Shown here piece by piece: positions 40,190 to 47,927 of a DNA stretch of 64,000 nt; position 1 is the first letter of the stretch; each line of letters starts with the position of its first letter. The DNA comes from Asanoa ishikariensis (GTDB lineage Bacteria; Actinomycetota; Actinomycetes; Mycobacteriales; Micromonosporaceae), in NCBI RefSeq assembly GCF_900107455.1, contig NZ_FNQB01000003.1, forward strand, positions 1,798,001 through 1,862,000, given 5' to 3'. Both the position numbers and the translations under genes were made by a program. Under the pieces are notes generated by a model. The model did not search any database and had not been told where the DNA came from. It worked only from the letters and a program-made list of their open reading frames with translations.

Positions 40190-41530
40190 TCACCCGGTGG
40201 GTTGGTCCGCCCGTCCGAGTGCGACCAGGGCCGCTCCGGTGCATCCCACCTCGGGATCGTCGACGTGCGCCACCTCGCGCGGGGCCAGGGACAGCTCGAA
40301 CGCGCGGCGCCACCACGGTGAGGCGGCGATCGCGCCTCCCCCGAGGGTGACCGCGACCCGATGGTCGACGGTGGACTCCAGGACCTCCAGGTCGCTGAGC
40401 ACCATCGTGCAGACGCCGACCATCAGCCCGGCGAACATCTCGGTGGCGGTCGTGCCGAAGCCAATGTGCCGCAGCTCGCCGGAGCCGGCCGGCGCGGTGC
40501 CCGGTGGCCGGTCACCGCCGAGCCGCGGGTCCGCCACGGCACCCGAGAAGGGCGCGATGCCGGCCAGCGTCTCCTCCAGCGCGGCGCCCTCCGGGAGGCG
40601 CAGCTCACGCCTGGCCCAGGCGAACAGGTTGCCGCCCGCCGAGTAGGCGGCGCCGGTCACCACCCGGTGGTCGTCGACCCGGTAGCGCCAGAGCCGGTGT
40701 GGCAGTGGCGGCAGGGTCGCGCCACGCGGCGCCTGCTGGACCAGCCGCACGGCCGCCGAGGTGCCCACGGTGACGGCGGCCCGGGTCTCGTCGACGCAGC
40801 CCGAGCCGATGTTGGACGCCGCGCCGTCCCCGACGGCCGGCGACCAGCGCGCCCCGGCGAGCTGTGGCCAGCGGCGGGCGTATTCCGGCCGCAGCCGGCC
40901 GTGCCACCCGAGCGGCGCGAGCGTCGGGACCTGCCCGGTGCCGACGCCGGCGATCTCCAGCGCCTCCGGATCCCAGTCCATGGCCGCCAGGTCGAGCATC
41001 CCCGTGCCGGACGCCTGCGACACCGACATCGGCGCCTCCCCGAGCAACTCGGTGAGGATGTATTCCACGAGCCCCGTGTAGCGGGCCGGTGCCAGCCCCA
41101 GGTCGCGCAGCCAGGGCAGCTTGACGGTCCAGTAGAACCGGTGCCACCACGCGCCGGTGCGCTGGTGGAAGGCCTCCGGGTCGAGCGGGCCGGTGGCACC
41201 CTCGGGCGGGGCGGGGCGGGTGTCGAGCCAGGTGACCACGGGGCCGAGCGGGCGGCCGCCACCGTCGAGCGGGAGCACCGAGTGCCACTGCGCGGACGCC
41301 GCGACCAGCCCGATGTCGTCGAGGTGCCCGGCCTCGGCCAGTTCGTCGAGGCAGGCGCAGAGAGCCGCCAGGTACTGGTCGGCGTCCAGCGTCGCGGTGC
41401 CGCTGTCGTCGGCGGCGATCGACAGGTCGAACCCGCGCCGGGCCAACGCGCCGCGGCGGGCGCGCACCTTGTCGTCGAAGACCATCGCGCGCACCGACGA
41501 GGTGCCCAGGTCGAGGGCGAGAACGTTCAT
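40190..41530 (-). CDS. FGGY-family carbohydrate kinase
   Basis: A 446-residue sugar kinase using ATP. The N-terminal phosphate-1 motif is LALDLGTSSVRAMVFD, the sugar-side Trp/Gln contact is in AASAQWHSVLPLD, the second-domain phosphate loop is VTVGTSAAVRLV, and TLGGGAIAASPWWRR is the FGGY signature region. It is shorter than xylulokinase (~500) and nearest to gluconokinase-like members, but the substrate is not certain. ATG 41530 opens with the phosphate motif. It is divergent from the trp-leader/synthase gene with a 64-bp gap to the leader. Confidence 0.88.
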   Translation of the reverse strand: MNVLALDLGTSSVRAMVFDDKVRARRGALARRGFDLSIAADDSGTATLDADQYLAALCACLDELAEAGHLDDIGLVAASAQWHSVLPLDGGGRPLGPVVTWLDTRPAPPEGATGPLDPEAFHQRTGAWWHRFYWTVKLPWLRDLGLAPARYTGLVEYILTELLGEAPMSVSQASGTGMLDLAAMDWDPEALEIAGVGTGQVPTLAPLGWHGRLRPEYARRWPQLAGARWSPAVGDGAASNIGSGCVDETRAAVTVGTSAAVRLVQQAPRGATLPPLPHRLWRYRVDDHRVVTGAAYSAGGNLFAWARRELRLPEGAALEETLAGIAPFSGAVADPRLGGDRPPGTAPAGSGELRHIGFGTTATEMFAGLMVGVCTMVLSDLEVLESTVDHRVAVTLGGGAIAASPWWRRAFELSLAPREVAHVDDPEVGCTGAALVALGRADQPTG

Positions 41531-41558
41531 CGCCCGCCACGGTACCCCGCGAGTTCCC

Positions 41559-41587
41559 TTCCGAATCCGGCACGCAGCCGGTACCTT
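41559..41587 (+). promoter_or_regulatory. Promoter of the trp leader and synthase gene
   Basis: TTCCGA (41559-41564), a 17-bp spacer and TACCTT (41582-41587). The -10 lies 7 nt before the GTG of the leader peptide, which fits a leaderless leader mRNA beginning at 41595. Confidence 0.5.
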
Positions 41588-41594
41588 GGCGACC

Positions 41595-41654
41595 GTGCAC
41601 GCGCGATTGAGCATGTGGTGGCCCGCCGACCCGGCGGCCCACTTCCGCGCGTAA
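41595..41654 (+). CDS. Tryptophan leader peptide (trpL-type)
   Basis: A 19-residue ORF, GTG 41595 to TAA 41652-41654, encoding VHARLSMWWPADPAAHFRA. The two adjacent Trp codons (41616-41621) followed by a P-A-A-H ending closely resemble the actinobacterial trp leader peptides I recall (WWW followed by AHPAAH), reported upstream of a fused trpEG gene in Streptomyces venezuelae. A -10 element 7 nt upstream supports the GTG start; ATG 41613 would give 13 residues. It is placed to stall ribosomes when charged tRNA-Trp is scarce and so control the downstream chorismate-using synthase. Confidence 0.8.
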   Translation: MHARLSMWWPADPAAHFRA

Positions 41655-41684
41655 CCATCCGACGCGGCCGCCCTCGAGGCGGCC
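41623..41684 (+). promoter_or_regulatory. Trp attenuator: three mutually exclusive hairpins
   Basis: Segment 1 CCGCCG (41623-41628) pairs with CGGCGG (41632-41637) inside the leader ORF. Segment 2 GGCGGCC (41633-41639) can instead pair with segment 3 GGCCGCC (41666-41672). Segment 3 can also pair with segment 4 GGCGGCC (41678-41684), which is identical to segment 2, forming a 7-bp stem around CTCGA. A ribosome stalled at the Trp codons (41616-41621) would cover segment 1, favour 2:3 and prevent the 3:4 stop structure. The following sequence is only mildly T-rich. Confidence 0.72.
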
Positions 41685-41737
41685 CGCTTGCCGGTTTCCC
41701 GCTCGACGGCACCCGCCCGAGCCTCGAGGAAGCCGCC

Positions 41738-43561
41738 ATGCAGATCGATCAGCAGCGCCCGTTCGCCCTGGTCCGCCGGGAGGGCGCGGACCACGTCGAC
41801 GTGTACTCCGGACCGGTCCGGACGCTCACCACGCTCGCCGAGCTACCGATCCCCTCGCTCGCCGTCGTCCCCTACCGCCAGATCGCCGAGCGCGGCTTCG
41901 ACGCGGTCGACGACGGCGTACCGCTGGAATGCCTGTCGATCGAGACCCACGACCGGGTGCCGCTCGCGGAAGCCCTCGCGGCGCTGCCCGACGCAGCGGT
42001 CCGGACGGTCGGACCGACCGGCTTCGACGTCACCGACGAGGACTACGCGGCGACGGTGTCGCAGGTGCTGGCTGACGAGATCGGCCGGGGTGAGGGCGCG
42101 AACTTCGTCATCCACCGCGCCTTCACCGCCCGGGTCGAGGGCTCGCCGGTGGCGGCGGCGCTGGCCGCGTACCGCCGGCTGCTGCTCGACGAACGGGGCG
42201 CGTACTGGACGTTCCTCGTGCACACCGGCACCCGGGTTATCGTCGGCGCCTCGCCGGAGCGACACGTCTCGGTCGAGGACGGGCTGGTCATGATGAACCC
42301 GATCTCCGGCACCCACCGGCACGGCTCCGGGGTCGACCTGCTGGAGTTCCTCGCCGACCCCAAGGAGATCGACGAGCTCTACATGGTGCTCGACGAGGAG
42401 CTGAAGATGATGGCCACGGTCGCCGAGACCGGCGGCCAGGTCGTCGGGCCCTCGCTCAAGGAGATGGCGCACCTCACCCACACGGAATATCTGCTGGCCG
42501 GGCGCTGCACCCGGGACGTGCGGGACGTGCTGCGCGAGACGATGTTCGCGCCGACGGTGACCGGCAGCCCGATCGAGAACGCCTGCCGGGTGATCGCGCG
42601 GCACGAGCGGCGCGGGCGCCGCTACTACGCCGGGGTGCTGGCCCTGCTCGGGCACGACGCGCACGGGCGGCAGACGCTGGACGCGCCGATCCTGATCCGC
42701 TCGGCGGAGCTCACCGCCGACGGCGCGCTGCGGGTGCCGGTGGGCGCCACGCTGGTGCGGCACTCGACCACCGCGGGCGAGGTGGCCGAGACCCACGCCA
42801 AGGCGGCCGGGATCCTCGCGGCGCTGGGCCTCGTCCCGGCGCGACCCGGAAAAGGCGTGCCGGTTTCACGGACCGCCGACGCCGAGGTGCAGGCGCTGCT
42901 GGCGGCCCGCAACACGCACCTCGCGCGGTTCTGGCTCGACGAGCGGCCGGACCCGGGTGCGCTGGTGGTGCCGGCGCTGGCGGGGCGGCGGGTGGTCGTG
43001 GTCGACGCCGAGGACACCTTCACCGGCATGCTCGCGCACCAGCTCCGCGCCCTCGGCATGCGCGTCTCCGTGGTGCCGTGGACCGCCCCCGCCTGGGGCG
43101 ACGCGGACCTGGTGATCGCCGGACCCGGCCCGGGCGACCCCACCGACCCGGCGTCGCCGAAGATGGCGGCGATGCGGGCCGTGGTGACCGCGCGCCTCGT
43201 CGACGCCCGCCCGCTGCTCGGCGTCTGCCTCGGCCACCAGATCCTGTCGTCCCTGCTCGGGCTGGGCATGCACCGGCGCCAGGCGCCGTACCAGGGGGTC
43301 CAGCAGGTGGTCGACCTGTTCGGCACACCCCGCCGGGTCGGCTTCTACTCGACCTTCACGCCGACCGCGCCGACCGACTCCCTGTCGTCGCCCTACGGCC
43401 CCGTGGAACTGGCCCGTGCCGCCGACGGCACCGTGCCCGCGCTGCGGGGGCCGACGTTCGCCGGCGTGCAGTTCCACCCGGAGTCGGTGCTCAGCGAGGA
43501 CGGGCTGACGGCGCTGACCGACCTGCTGCTGCACGTGCTCGCCCCGGTCCCATCGGCATAG
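41738..43561 (+). CDS. Fused anthranilate/ADIC synthase with glutaminase domain (TrpEG/PhzE type)
   Basis: A 607-residue fusion. Residues ~1-395 are the chorismate-binding domain (motif MNPISGTHRHG; RRGRRYYAGVLALLGHDA near its end) and ~415-605 the class I glutamine amidotransferase with Cys497 (LLGVCLGHQ), His580 and Glu582 (QFHPES). It forms anthranilate, or 2-amino-2-deoxyisochorismate, from chorismate and glutamine. The order and PISGTHR form are like PhzE, but no phenazine genes are near, and the Trp-codon leader with attenuator points to tryptophan-responsive anthranilate supply. ATG 41738 follows the leader by 83 nt with GAGGAAG upstream. A strong terminator follows. Confidence 0.9.
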   Translation: MQIDQQRPFALVRREGADHVDVYSGPVRTLTTLAELPIPSLAVVPYRQIAERGFDAVDDGVPLECLSIETHDRVPLAEALAALPDAAVRTVGPTGFDVTDEDYAATVSQVLADEIGRGEGANFVIHRAFTARVEGSPVAAALAAYRRLLLDERGAYWTFLVHTGTRVIVGASPERHVSVEDGLVMMNPISGTHRHGSGVDLLEFLADPKEIDELYMVLDEELKMMATVAETGGQVVGPSLKEMAHLTHTEYLLAGRCTRDVRDVLRETMFAPTVTGSPIENACRVIARHERRGRRYYAGVLALLGHDAHGRQTLDAPILIRSAELTADGALRVPVGATLVRHSTTAGEVAETHAKAAGILAALGLVPARPGKGVPVSRTADAEVQALLAARNTHLARFWLDERPDPGALVVPALAGRRVVVVDAEDTFTGMLAHQLRALGMRVSVVPWTAPAWGDADLVIAGPGPGDPTDPASPKMAAMRAVVTARLVDARPLLGVCLGHQILSSLLGLGMHRRQAPYQGVQQVVDLFGTPRRVGFYSTFTPTAPTDSLSSPYGPVELARAADGTVPALRGPTFAGVQFHPESVLSEDGLTALTDLLLHVLAPVPSA

Positions 43562-43595
43562 TCCCGGCATTCGGGGGTACGCCCTTTTCCAAGCT

Positions 43596-43635
43596 GGTGG
43601 GCCGGGCAGGTCCGAGAGCCCCTGCCCGGCCCACC
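43596..43635 (+). terminator. Terminator after the synthase gene
   Basis: Perfect 15-bp arms (43596-43610 and 43621-43635, beginning GGTGGGCCGGGC) around a 10-nt loop, 35 nt after the synthase stop. It separates the synthase from the ABC exporter operon, whose TTGACG -35 candidate lies at 43646-43651. Confidence 0.85.
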
Positions 43636-43718
43636 GGCGTGTCCACCGGTTGACGGACACCATGGTTCCGTCCCTCGGTCGTCCCGCGCGGGTCGTTCGG
43701 CGGCGAACCATCAAAGGC

Positions 43719-44537
43719 ATGACAGACGACGCGGTACGCGTGCGAGGGCTGCGGAAGTCCTATCGCGACACGGTGGCGGTGGACGGGCTCGACCTGACCA
43801 TCGCGCACGGCGAGGTGCGGGCGTTGCTCGGGCCCAACGGCGCCGGCAAGACCAGCACGGTGGAGATCCTGGAGGGGCACCGGCCGCGCGACGGCGGTGA
43901 CGTCTCCGTGCTCGGCGTGGACCCGGCGCACGCCGGAGTCGCCTGGCGGCGCGAGATCGGGATCGTGCTCCAGTCGACGGCCGACGGTGCCGAGCTCACC
44001 GTCGCCGAGCTCATCGCGCACGTGGCCCGCTACTTTCCCCGACCGCGCGGCCTGGCCGAGACGCTCGAGCTGGTCGGGCTCACGGACAAGCGGGACAGCC
44101 GGATCCGCAAGCTCTCCGGTGGGCAGCGGCGGCGGCTCGACGTCGGTCTCGGCATCGTCGGGCGGCCGCGGCTGCTCTTCCTCGACGAGCCCACCACCGG
44201 GTTCGACCCGGTCGCCCGGCGCCAGTTCTGGTCGACGGTACGCGGCCTCGACACGACCGTGCTGCTCACCACCCACTACCTCGAAGAGGCGGAGGCGCTG
44301 GCAGACCGGGTCACGGTGATCGCCGACGGGCGCGTGGTCGCCGAGGGCACGCCGGACACGCTCGGCGCGCGCGACGTCGCCACGGTCGTGTGGCGCGACG
44401 GCCGCGAGCAGACCGCCGACCCCGCGGCCGTGGTGGCCCGGCTCAGCGCGGCGTACGGCGGCCAGGTGCCGGGCCTGTCGGTCGTCCGGCCGTCGCTGGA
44501 GGACGTCTACCTCGACCTGATCGGAGGCTCCCGATGA
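43719..44537 (+). CDS. ABC-2 exporter ATPase (DrrA type)
   Basis: A 272-residue ABC ATPase. Walker A is GPNGAGKTS, Q-loop VLQSTAD, signature KLSGGQRRRLDVG, Walker B LLFLDEPTTGFD, and H-loop LLTTHYLEEAE. The C-terminal ~55 residues are the DrrA-like extension. It is the first gene of a four-gene unit: its stop overlaps the permease start by 4 nt, and a histidine kinase and response regulator follow. Start ATG 43719 is chosen over 43650 because it leads straight into the ABC fold. Confidence 0.92.
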   Translation: MTDDAVRVRGLRKSYRDTVAVDGLDLTIAHGEVRALLGPNGAGKTSTVEILEGHRPRDGGDVSVLGVDPAHAGVAWRREIGIVLQSTADGAELTVAELIAHVARYFPRPRGLAETLELVGLTDKRDSRIRKLSGGQRRRLDVGLGIVGRPRLLFLDEPTTGFDPVARRQFWSTVRGLDTTVLLTTHYLEEAEALADRVTVIADGRVVAEGTPDTLGARDVATVVWRDGREQTADPAAVVARLSAAYGGQVPGLSVVRPSLEDVYLDLIGGSR

Positions 44538-45331
44538 CCACACTCTCTCTTGGCTCCGCGCGGGCGGGTGTCGAGCTCCGGCAGTTCTGGCGCGAACGCG
44601 ACGCCGTCGTGTTCACCTTCGCGCTGCCGGTCGTGCTGCTCACCCTGCTCGGCTCGCTGTTCAGCGGGGTGTATCCGGGGAGCCCGGTCACCTCCGCGCA
44701 GTACCTGGTGCCGTCGATGATCGCGGCCGGCGTCGCCTCGACCACCTTCGTCAACCTCGGCATCGGGATCGCGACCGACCGCGACGACGGGACCCTCAAG
44801 CGGCTGCGCGGGTTGCCGACGCCGCCGCTGGCGTACCTGATCGGCAAGATCCTGCTGGTCGCCGTCGTGACGGCCGCCGAGGTGCTGATGCTGCTGCTGA
44901 TCGGCGTGCTGCTGTTCGACCTGCCGTTGCCGTCGAGCCTGTCCCGCTGGTTGACGTTCGGCTGGGTCTTCGTGCTCGGCGTGGTGGCGTGCAGCCTGCT
45001 CGGGGTCGCGTGCAGCGCGCTGGCCCGGTCCGCGCGCAGTGCGGCGGCCGTGATGAACCTGCCGTACGTCGTGCTCTCGTTCCTGTCAGGCATCTACTAC
45101 ACGCCGGTCGGCGCGCTGCCGGACTGGGTGATCCGGATCGGCTCGGTGTTCCCGCTCAAGTGGATGGCGCAGGGCTTCCGGTCGGCGTTCCTGCCGGACA
45201 GCATCCTGCCGCAGGAGGTCGTGCGGTCATGGGAGCATGGGCGCACCGCTCTCGTGCTCGCCGCCTGGTGCATCGGAGGACTGGTGCTATGTCTGACCAT
45301 GTTTCGCTGGCGCGGCCGGCAGACGAACTGA
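44534..45331 (+). CDS. ABC-2 type permease
   Basis: A 265-residue membrane protein with six helices (VVFTFALPVVLLTLLGSLF, YLIGKILLVAVVTAAEVLMLLLIGVLL and others) and the ABC-2 hallmark YVVLSFLSGIYYTPVGALPDW before the last helices. It pairs with the ATPase encoded just upstream (ATGA overlap). Its 3' end overlaps the kinase gene by 43 nt. Exported substrate unknown; drugs, lipids or peptides are usual. Confidence 0.92.
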   Translation: MTTLSLGSARAGVELRQFWRERDAVVFTFALPVVLLTLLGSLFSGVYPGSPVTSAQYLVPSMIAAGVASTTFVNLGIGIATDRDDGTLKRLRGLPTPPLAYLIGKILLVAVVTAAEVLMLLLIGVLLFDLPLPSSLSRWLTFGWVFVLGVVACSLLGVACSALARSARSAAAVMNLPYVVLSFLSGIYYTPVGALPDWVIRIGSVFPLKWMAQGFRSAFLPDSILPQEVVRSWEHGRTALVLAAWCIGGLVLCLTMFRWRGRQTN

Positions 45332-46440
45332 CCTCGGCGTGGACGACCCGGTTCCACTGGTTCGACGCGTACTTCGCGGTGGTCGGGGTCGGTGTCTCGG
45401 TGTTCGTGCTGCAGACCGCCGACACGGCCGCCCGCGGCTGGGGGGCCGTGGGCCTGCTGGGCGGGATCGCGGTCCTCTACACGCTGGTCGGCCGTCGCAT
45501 CATGCGCGACGAGGCGATCGGTTGGACCGGGGTGGTCTACCTCGGCGGCACCTTCGTGCTCTACGCGACGGCCGTCGCCCTGGTCAACTCCAGCTCGTTC
45601 GCGCTGTTCGCGATCTGTCCACAGTGCTTCATGACGCTGCCGGCGAAACCAGGCGTGGTCGCCGTGACCGCGTTCACCGGCGTACACGTGGTGGTGCTCT
45701 GGTTCTCCGACCGGGACTGGGGCCTGATCGCCGAGGTCCTGCCGTCCGCGGTGATGATCGTCGTGCTGACCTCCATCTTCGGCATCTGGTCACAGCGGAT
45801 CCTCGTGCAGAGCGACGAACGGGCGGCGCTGGTCCGCGAGCTCGCCGCGTCGCGGGCGGAGGTGAGCCGGTTGGGGATGCTGGCCGAGCGGCAGCGGATC
45901 GCCGGCGACATCCACGACACGATCGCGCAGGGGCTGTCCAGCGTGGTGATGCTGATCCAGGCGGCGCGCGCCGAACCGGACCCGGCCCGGGCCGACGCGC
46001 ACCTGGCCCTCGCGCTGGACACCGCCCGCGACAACCTCGGCGAGGCCCGGGCGCTGGTGGGCGCGCTGACGCCGGCCCTGCTCGACGGCCGCTCGCTCGT
46101 GGACGCGATCCGCCGGCTCGCACCGTCGACCGCGGTCCGGGGCAGCGTCCGTCCATTGTCGACGGGGGTGGACGTGGTGCTGCTGCGGGCCGCACAGGAG
46201 GCGCTGACCAACGTGGGCAAGCACGCTCTTGGCCCGGCCTCGGTGTCGTTGGAGTACGGTCCGGCCGCGGTGACGTTGACGGTGTGCGACCCGGGACCGG
46301 GCTTCGACCCCGCCGCCGTGTCGCCGGCCGGGTACGGGCTGTCCGGCATGCTGGCCCGGGTCTCCCAGGTGGGTGGCTCGTTGACGGTGGACTCCGCGCC
46401 GGGCGGCGCGACCACGGTGCGCGTGGAGGTGCCGGCGTGA
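45289..46440 (+). CDS. NarL-type sensor histidine kinase
   Basis: A 383-residue kinase. Five or six short membrane helices cover residues ~20-165. The HisKA_3 box RQRIAGDIHDTIAQGLSSVV holds the phospho-acceptor His209, and the HATPase domain (~285-383) has the N-box AAQEALTNVGKHA and G-box YGLSGMLARV. It is of the DesK/LiaS type that senses membrane or envelope stress. The overlapping ABC-2 exporter genes are the likely targets or even sensing partners. Start and stop both overlap neighbours. Confidence 0.92.
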   Translation: MSDHVSLARPADELTSAWTTRFHWFDAYFAVVGVGVSVFVLQTADTAARGWGAVGLLGGIAVLYTLVGRRIMRDEAIGWTGVVYLGGTFVLYATAVALVNSSSFALFAICPQCFMTLPAKPGVVAVTAFTGVHVVVLWFSDRDWGLIAEVLPSAVMIVVLTSIFGIWSQRILVQSDERAALVRELAASRAEVSRLGMLAERQRIAGDIHDTIAQGLSSVVMLIQAARAEPDPARADAHLALALDTARDNLGEARALVGALTPALLDGRSLVDAIRRLAPSTAVRGSVRPLSTGVDVVLLRAAQEALTNVGKHALGPASVSLEYGPAAVTLTVCDPGPGFDPAAVSPAGYGLSGMLARVSQVGGSLTVDSAPGGATTVRVEVPA

Positions 46441-47054
46441 TCACGGTGTTGCTGGTCGACGACCATCCGGTGGTGCGGGCCGGCGTGCGCGGCCTGCTCT
46501 CCGGCGAGCCGGACATCACGGTGGTCGGCGAGGCCGCGTCCGGCACGGAGGCGCTGACGGCCGCCCGGGCACTGCGTCCGTCCGTGGTGCTGATGGACCT
46601 GCGCCTGCCCGGCCTCGACGGGGTCGGCGCCACGGCCCAGGTGCTCGCCGCGTTGCCCGCGACGCGGGTGGTCGTGCTCACCACGTACGAGACGGACTCC
46701 GACATCCTGCGCGCCGTCGAGGCGGGTGCGGCCGGCTATCTGTTGAAGGACACCTCCCGCACCGACCTGGTGACGGCGGTGCGGTCGGCGGCCCGCGGCG
46801 AGACGGTGCTGAGCCCGTCGGTGGCGACCCGCCTGCTGCACCACGTGCGCCATCCGCGGGCCGAGAGCCTGTCGGCCCGGGAGGCCGAGGTCCTGCGGCT
46901 GGTCGCCCGCGGCCTGTCCAACGGCGAGATCGCCCGCTCGCTGCATATCAGCGAGGCGACGGTGAAGACCCATCTGCTGCGGGCGTTCGCCAAGCTGGGC
47001 GTCAACGACCGCACGGCCGCCGTCACCACCGCGATGGCCGCCGGGTTGCTCTGA
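46437..47054 (+). CDS. NarL/LuxR-family response regulator
   Basis: A 205-residue response regulator. The receiver has acidic pocket DDHP, phospho-acceptor Asp54 (LMDLRLPG), Thr (VVLTTYE) and Lys (YLLKDTS). The LuxR helix-turn-helix LSAREAEVLRLVARGLSNGEIARSLHISEATVK is at ~143-180. GTG 46437 overlaps the kinase stop (GTGA). It is expected to control the ABC-2 operon it belongs to. A 10-bp palindrome GAACCGGTTC lies just after its stop (47057-47066). Confidence 0.94.
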   Translation: MITVLLVDDHPVVRAGVRGLLSGEPDITVVGEAASGTEALTAARALRPSVVLMDLRLPGLDGVGATAQVLAALPATRVVVLTTYETDSDILRAVEAGAAGYLLKDTSRTDLVTAVRSAARGETVLSPSVATRLLHHVRHPRAESLSAREAEVLRLVARGLSNGEIARSLHISEATVKTHLLRAFAKLGVNDRTAAVTTAMAAGLL

Positions 47055-47090
47055 CGGAACCGGTTCGGCCGCGGACACGTCGCAGTAGGT

Positions 47091-47927
47091 GTGAAGCCAC
47101 GTCTGCTCGCGCTGCTCCTCCTCACCGGCCTGTTCATCACTCCCCTGGCCGGCTGTGCCGAACCCGCCTTCGACCCTGTCGAGCCGGAGCCGGACGACGG
47201 GTCGGCCTATCCGGGCCGCTACCGCGTGAGCGGCGCGGTGCTGGAGAACGCCGAGCACGGCCCGCAGTTGTGCCGCAGTGTCGGGGACTCGCTGCCACCG
47301 CAGTGCACCGGGCTCGACATCGTGGGCTGGTCGTGGGACGGCCTCGATCACGAGGAGAGCGGCGGGGTCCGTTGGGGCCACTTCGAGATCGTGGCCACCT
47401 TCGACGGCGTGCGCCTCACGCTCGCCGAGCCGCCGCAGCCGCCGACCGTCCAGCGGCCGGATCCGGAGCCCAACCTCACCACCCCCTGTCCCCCGCCGCC
47501 CGGCGGCTGGCGGGTCGTCGACGAGGCGAAGGCCACCACAGCCGCGTACAAGGAGGCGTTCGAGTTGGCCTACGCGGCGCCCGACGCGGCCGGAGCCTGG
47601 ATCGACCAGAACGGCGGCATGAACGACCCACGCAAGCTGGTGGTCAACGCCCGCTTCACCGGCGACCTGGCCGCGCACGAGGCACGTCTGCGGGCGGTCT
47701 GGGGTGGAGCGCTGTGCGTGTCACGGGCGGCCCGGTCGACCGCGGAGCTCAACCGCGTCGCTGCCGAACTTTCAGGCGAGCCGGGCGTCCTGAGCGCCGG
47801 CGCGGACATCCGGACGAACCAGGTCGTCGCCGAGGTCTACGTCGCCGACGACGCCCGCCAGCGGGATCTGGACGCCCGCTACGGGGTCGGCGTGGTCCGG
47901 CTGACCGGTTACCTGGAGCCGGCCTAG
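47091..47927 (+). CDS. Lipoprotein of unknown function
   Basis: A 278-residue secreted lipoprotein: signal peptide with LAGC lipobox (Cys22), then an acidic Pro-rich mature part with Cys residues around 60, 67 and 135. I recognise no domain. It is 36 nt downstream of the response regulator. Its last 156 nt overlap, antisense, the 3' part of the TetR fusion gene. Codon usage stays normal through the overlap on this strand, so the lipoprotein is the older reading there. Confidence 0.72.
   Translation: MKPRLLALLLLTGLFITPLAGCAEPAFDPVEPEPDDGSAYPGRYRVSGAVLENAEHGPQLCRSVGDSLPPQCTGLDIVGWSWDGLDHEESGGVRWGHFEIVATFDGVRLTLAEPPQPPTVQRPDPEPNLTTPCPPPPGGWRVVDEAKATTAAYKEAFELAYAAPDAAGAWIDQNGGMNDPRKLVVNARFTGDLAAHEARLRAVWGGALCVSRAARSTAELNRVAAELSGEPGVLSAGADIRTNQVVAEVYVADDARQRDLDARYGVGVVRLTGYLEPA

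Noticed and set aside
40094-40321. A second leader-like ORF beginning M-N-A-W-W on the plus strand
   Set aside because: It is longer than a leader, antisense to the FGGY kinase 3' end, and no amino-acid biosynthesis gene follows it on that strand within range. The two TGG codons appear to be chance.
41738-43561. Phenazine biosynthesis cluster based on the PhzE-like fusion
   Set aside because: No phzA/B/D/F/G-like genes are nearby; the Trp-codon leader fits anthranilate supply instead.
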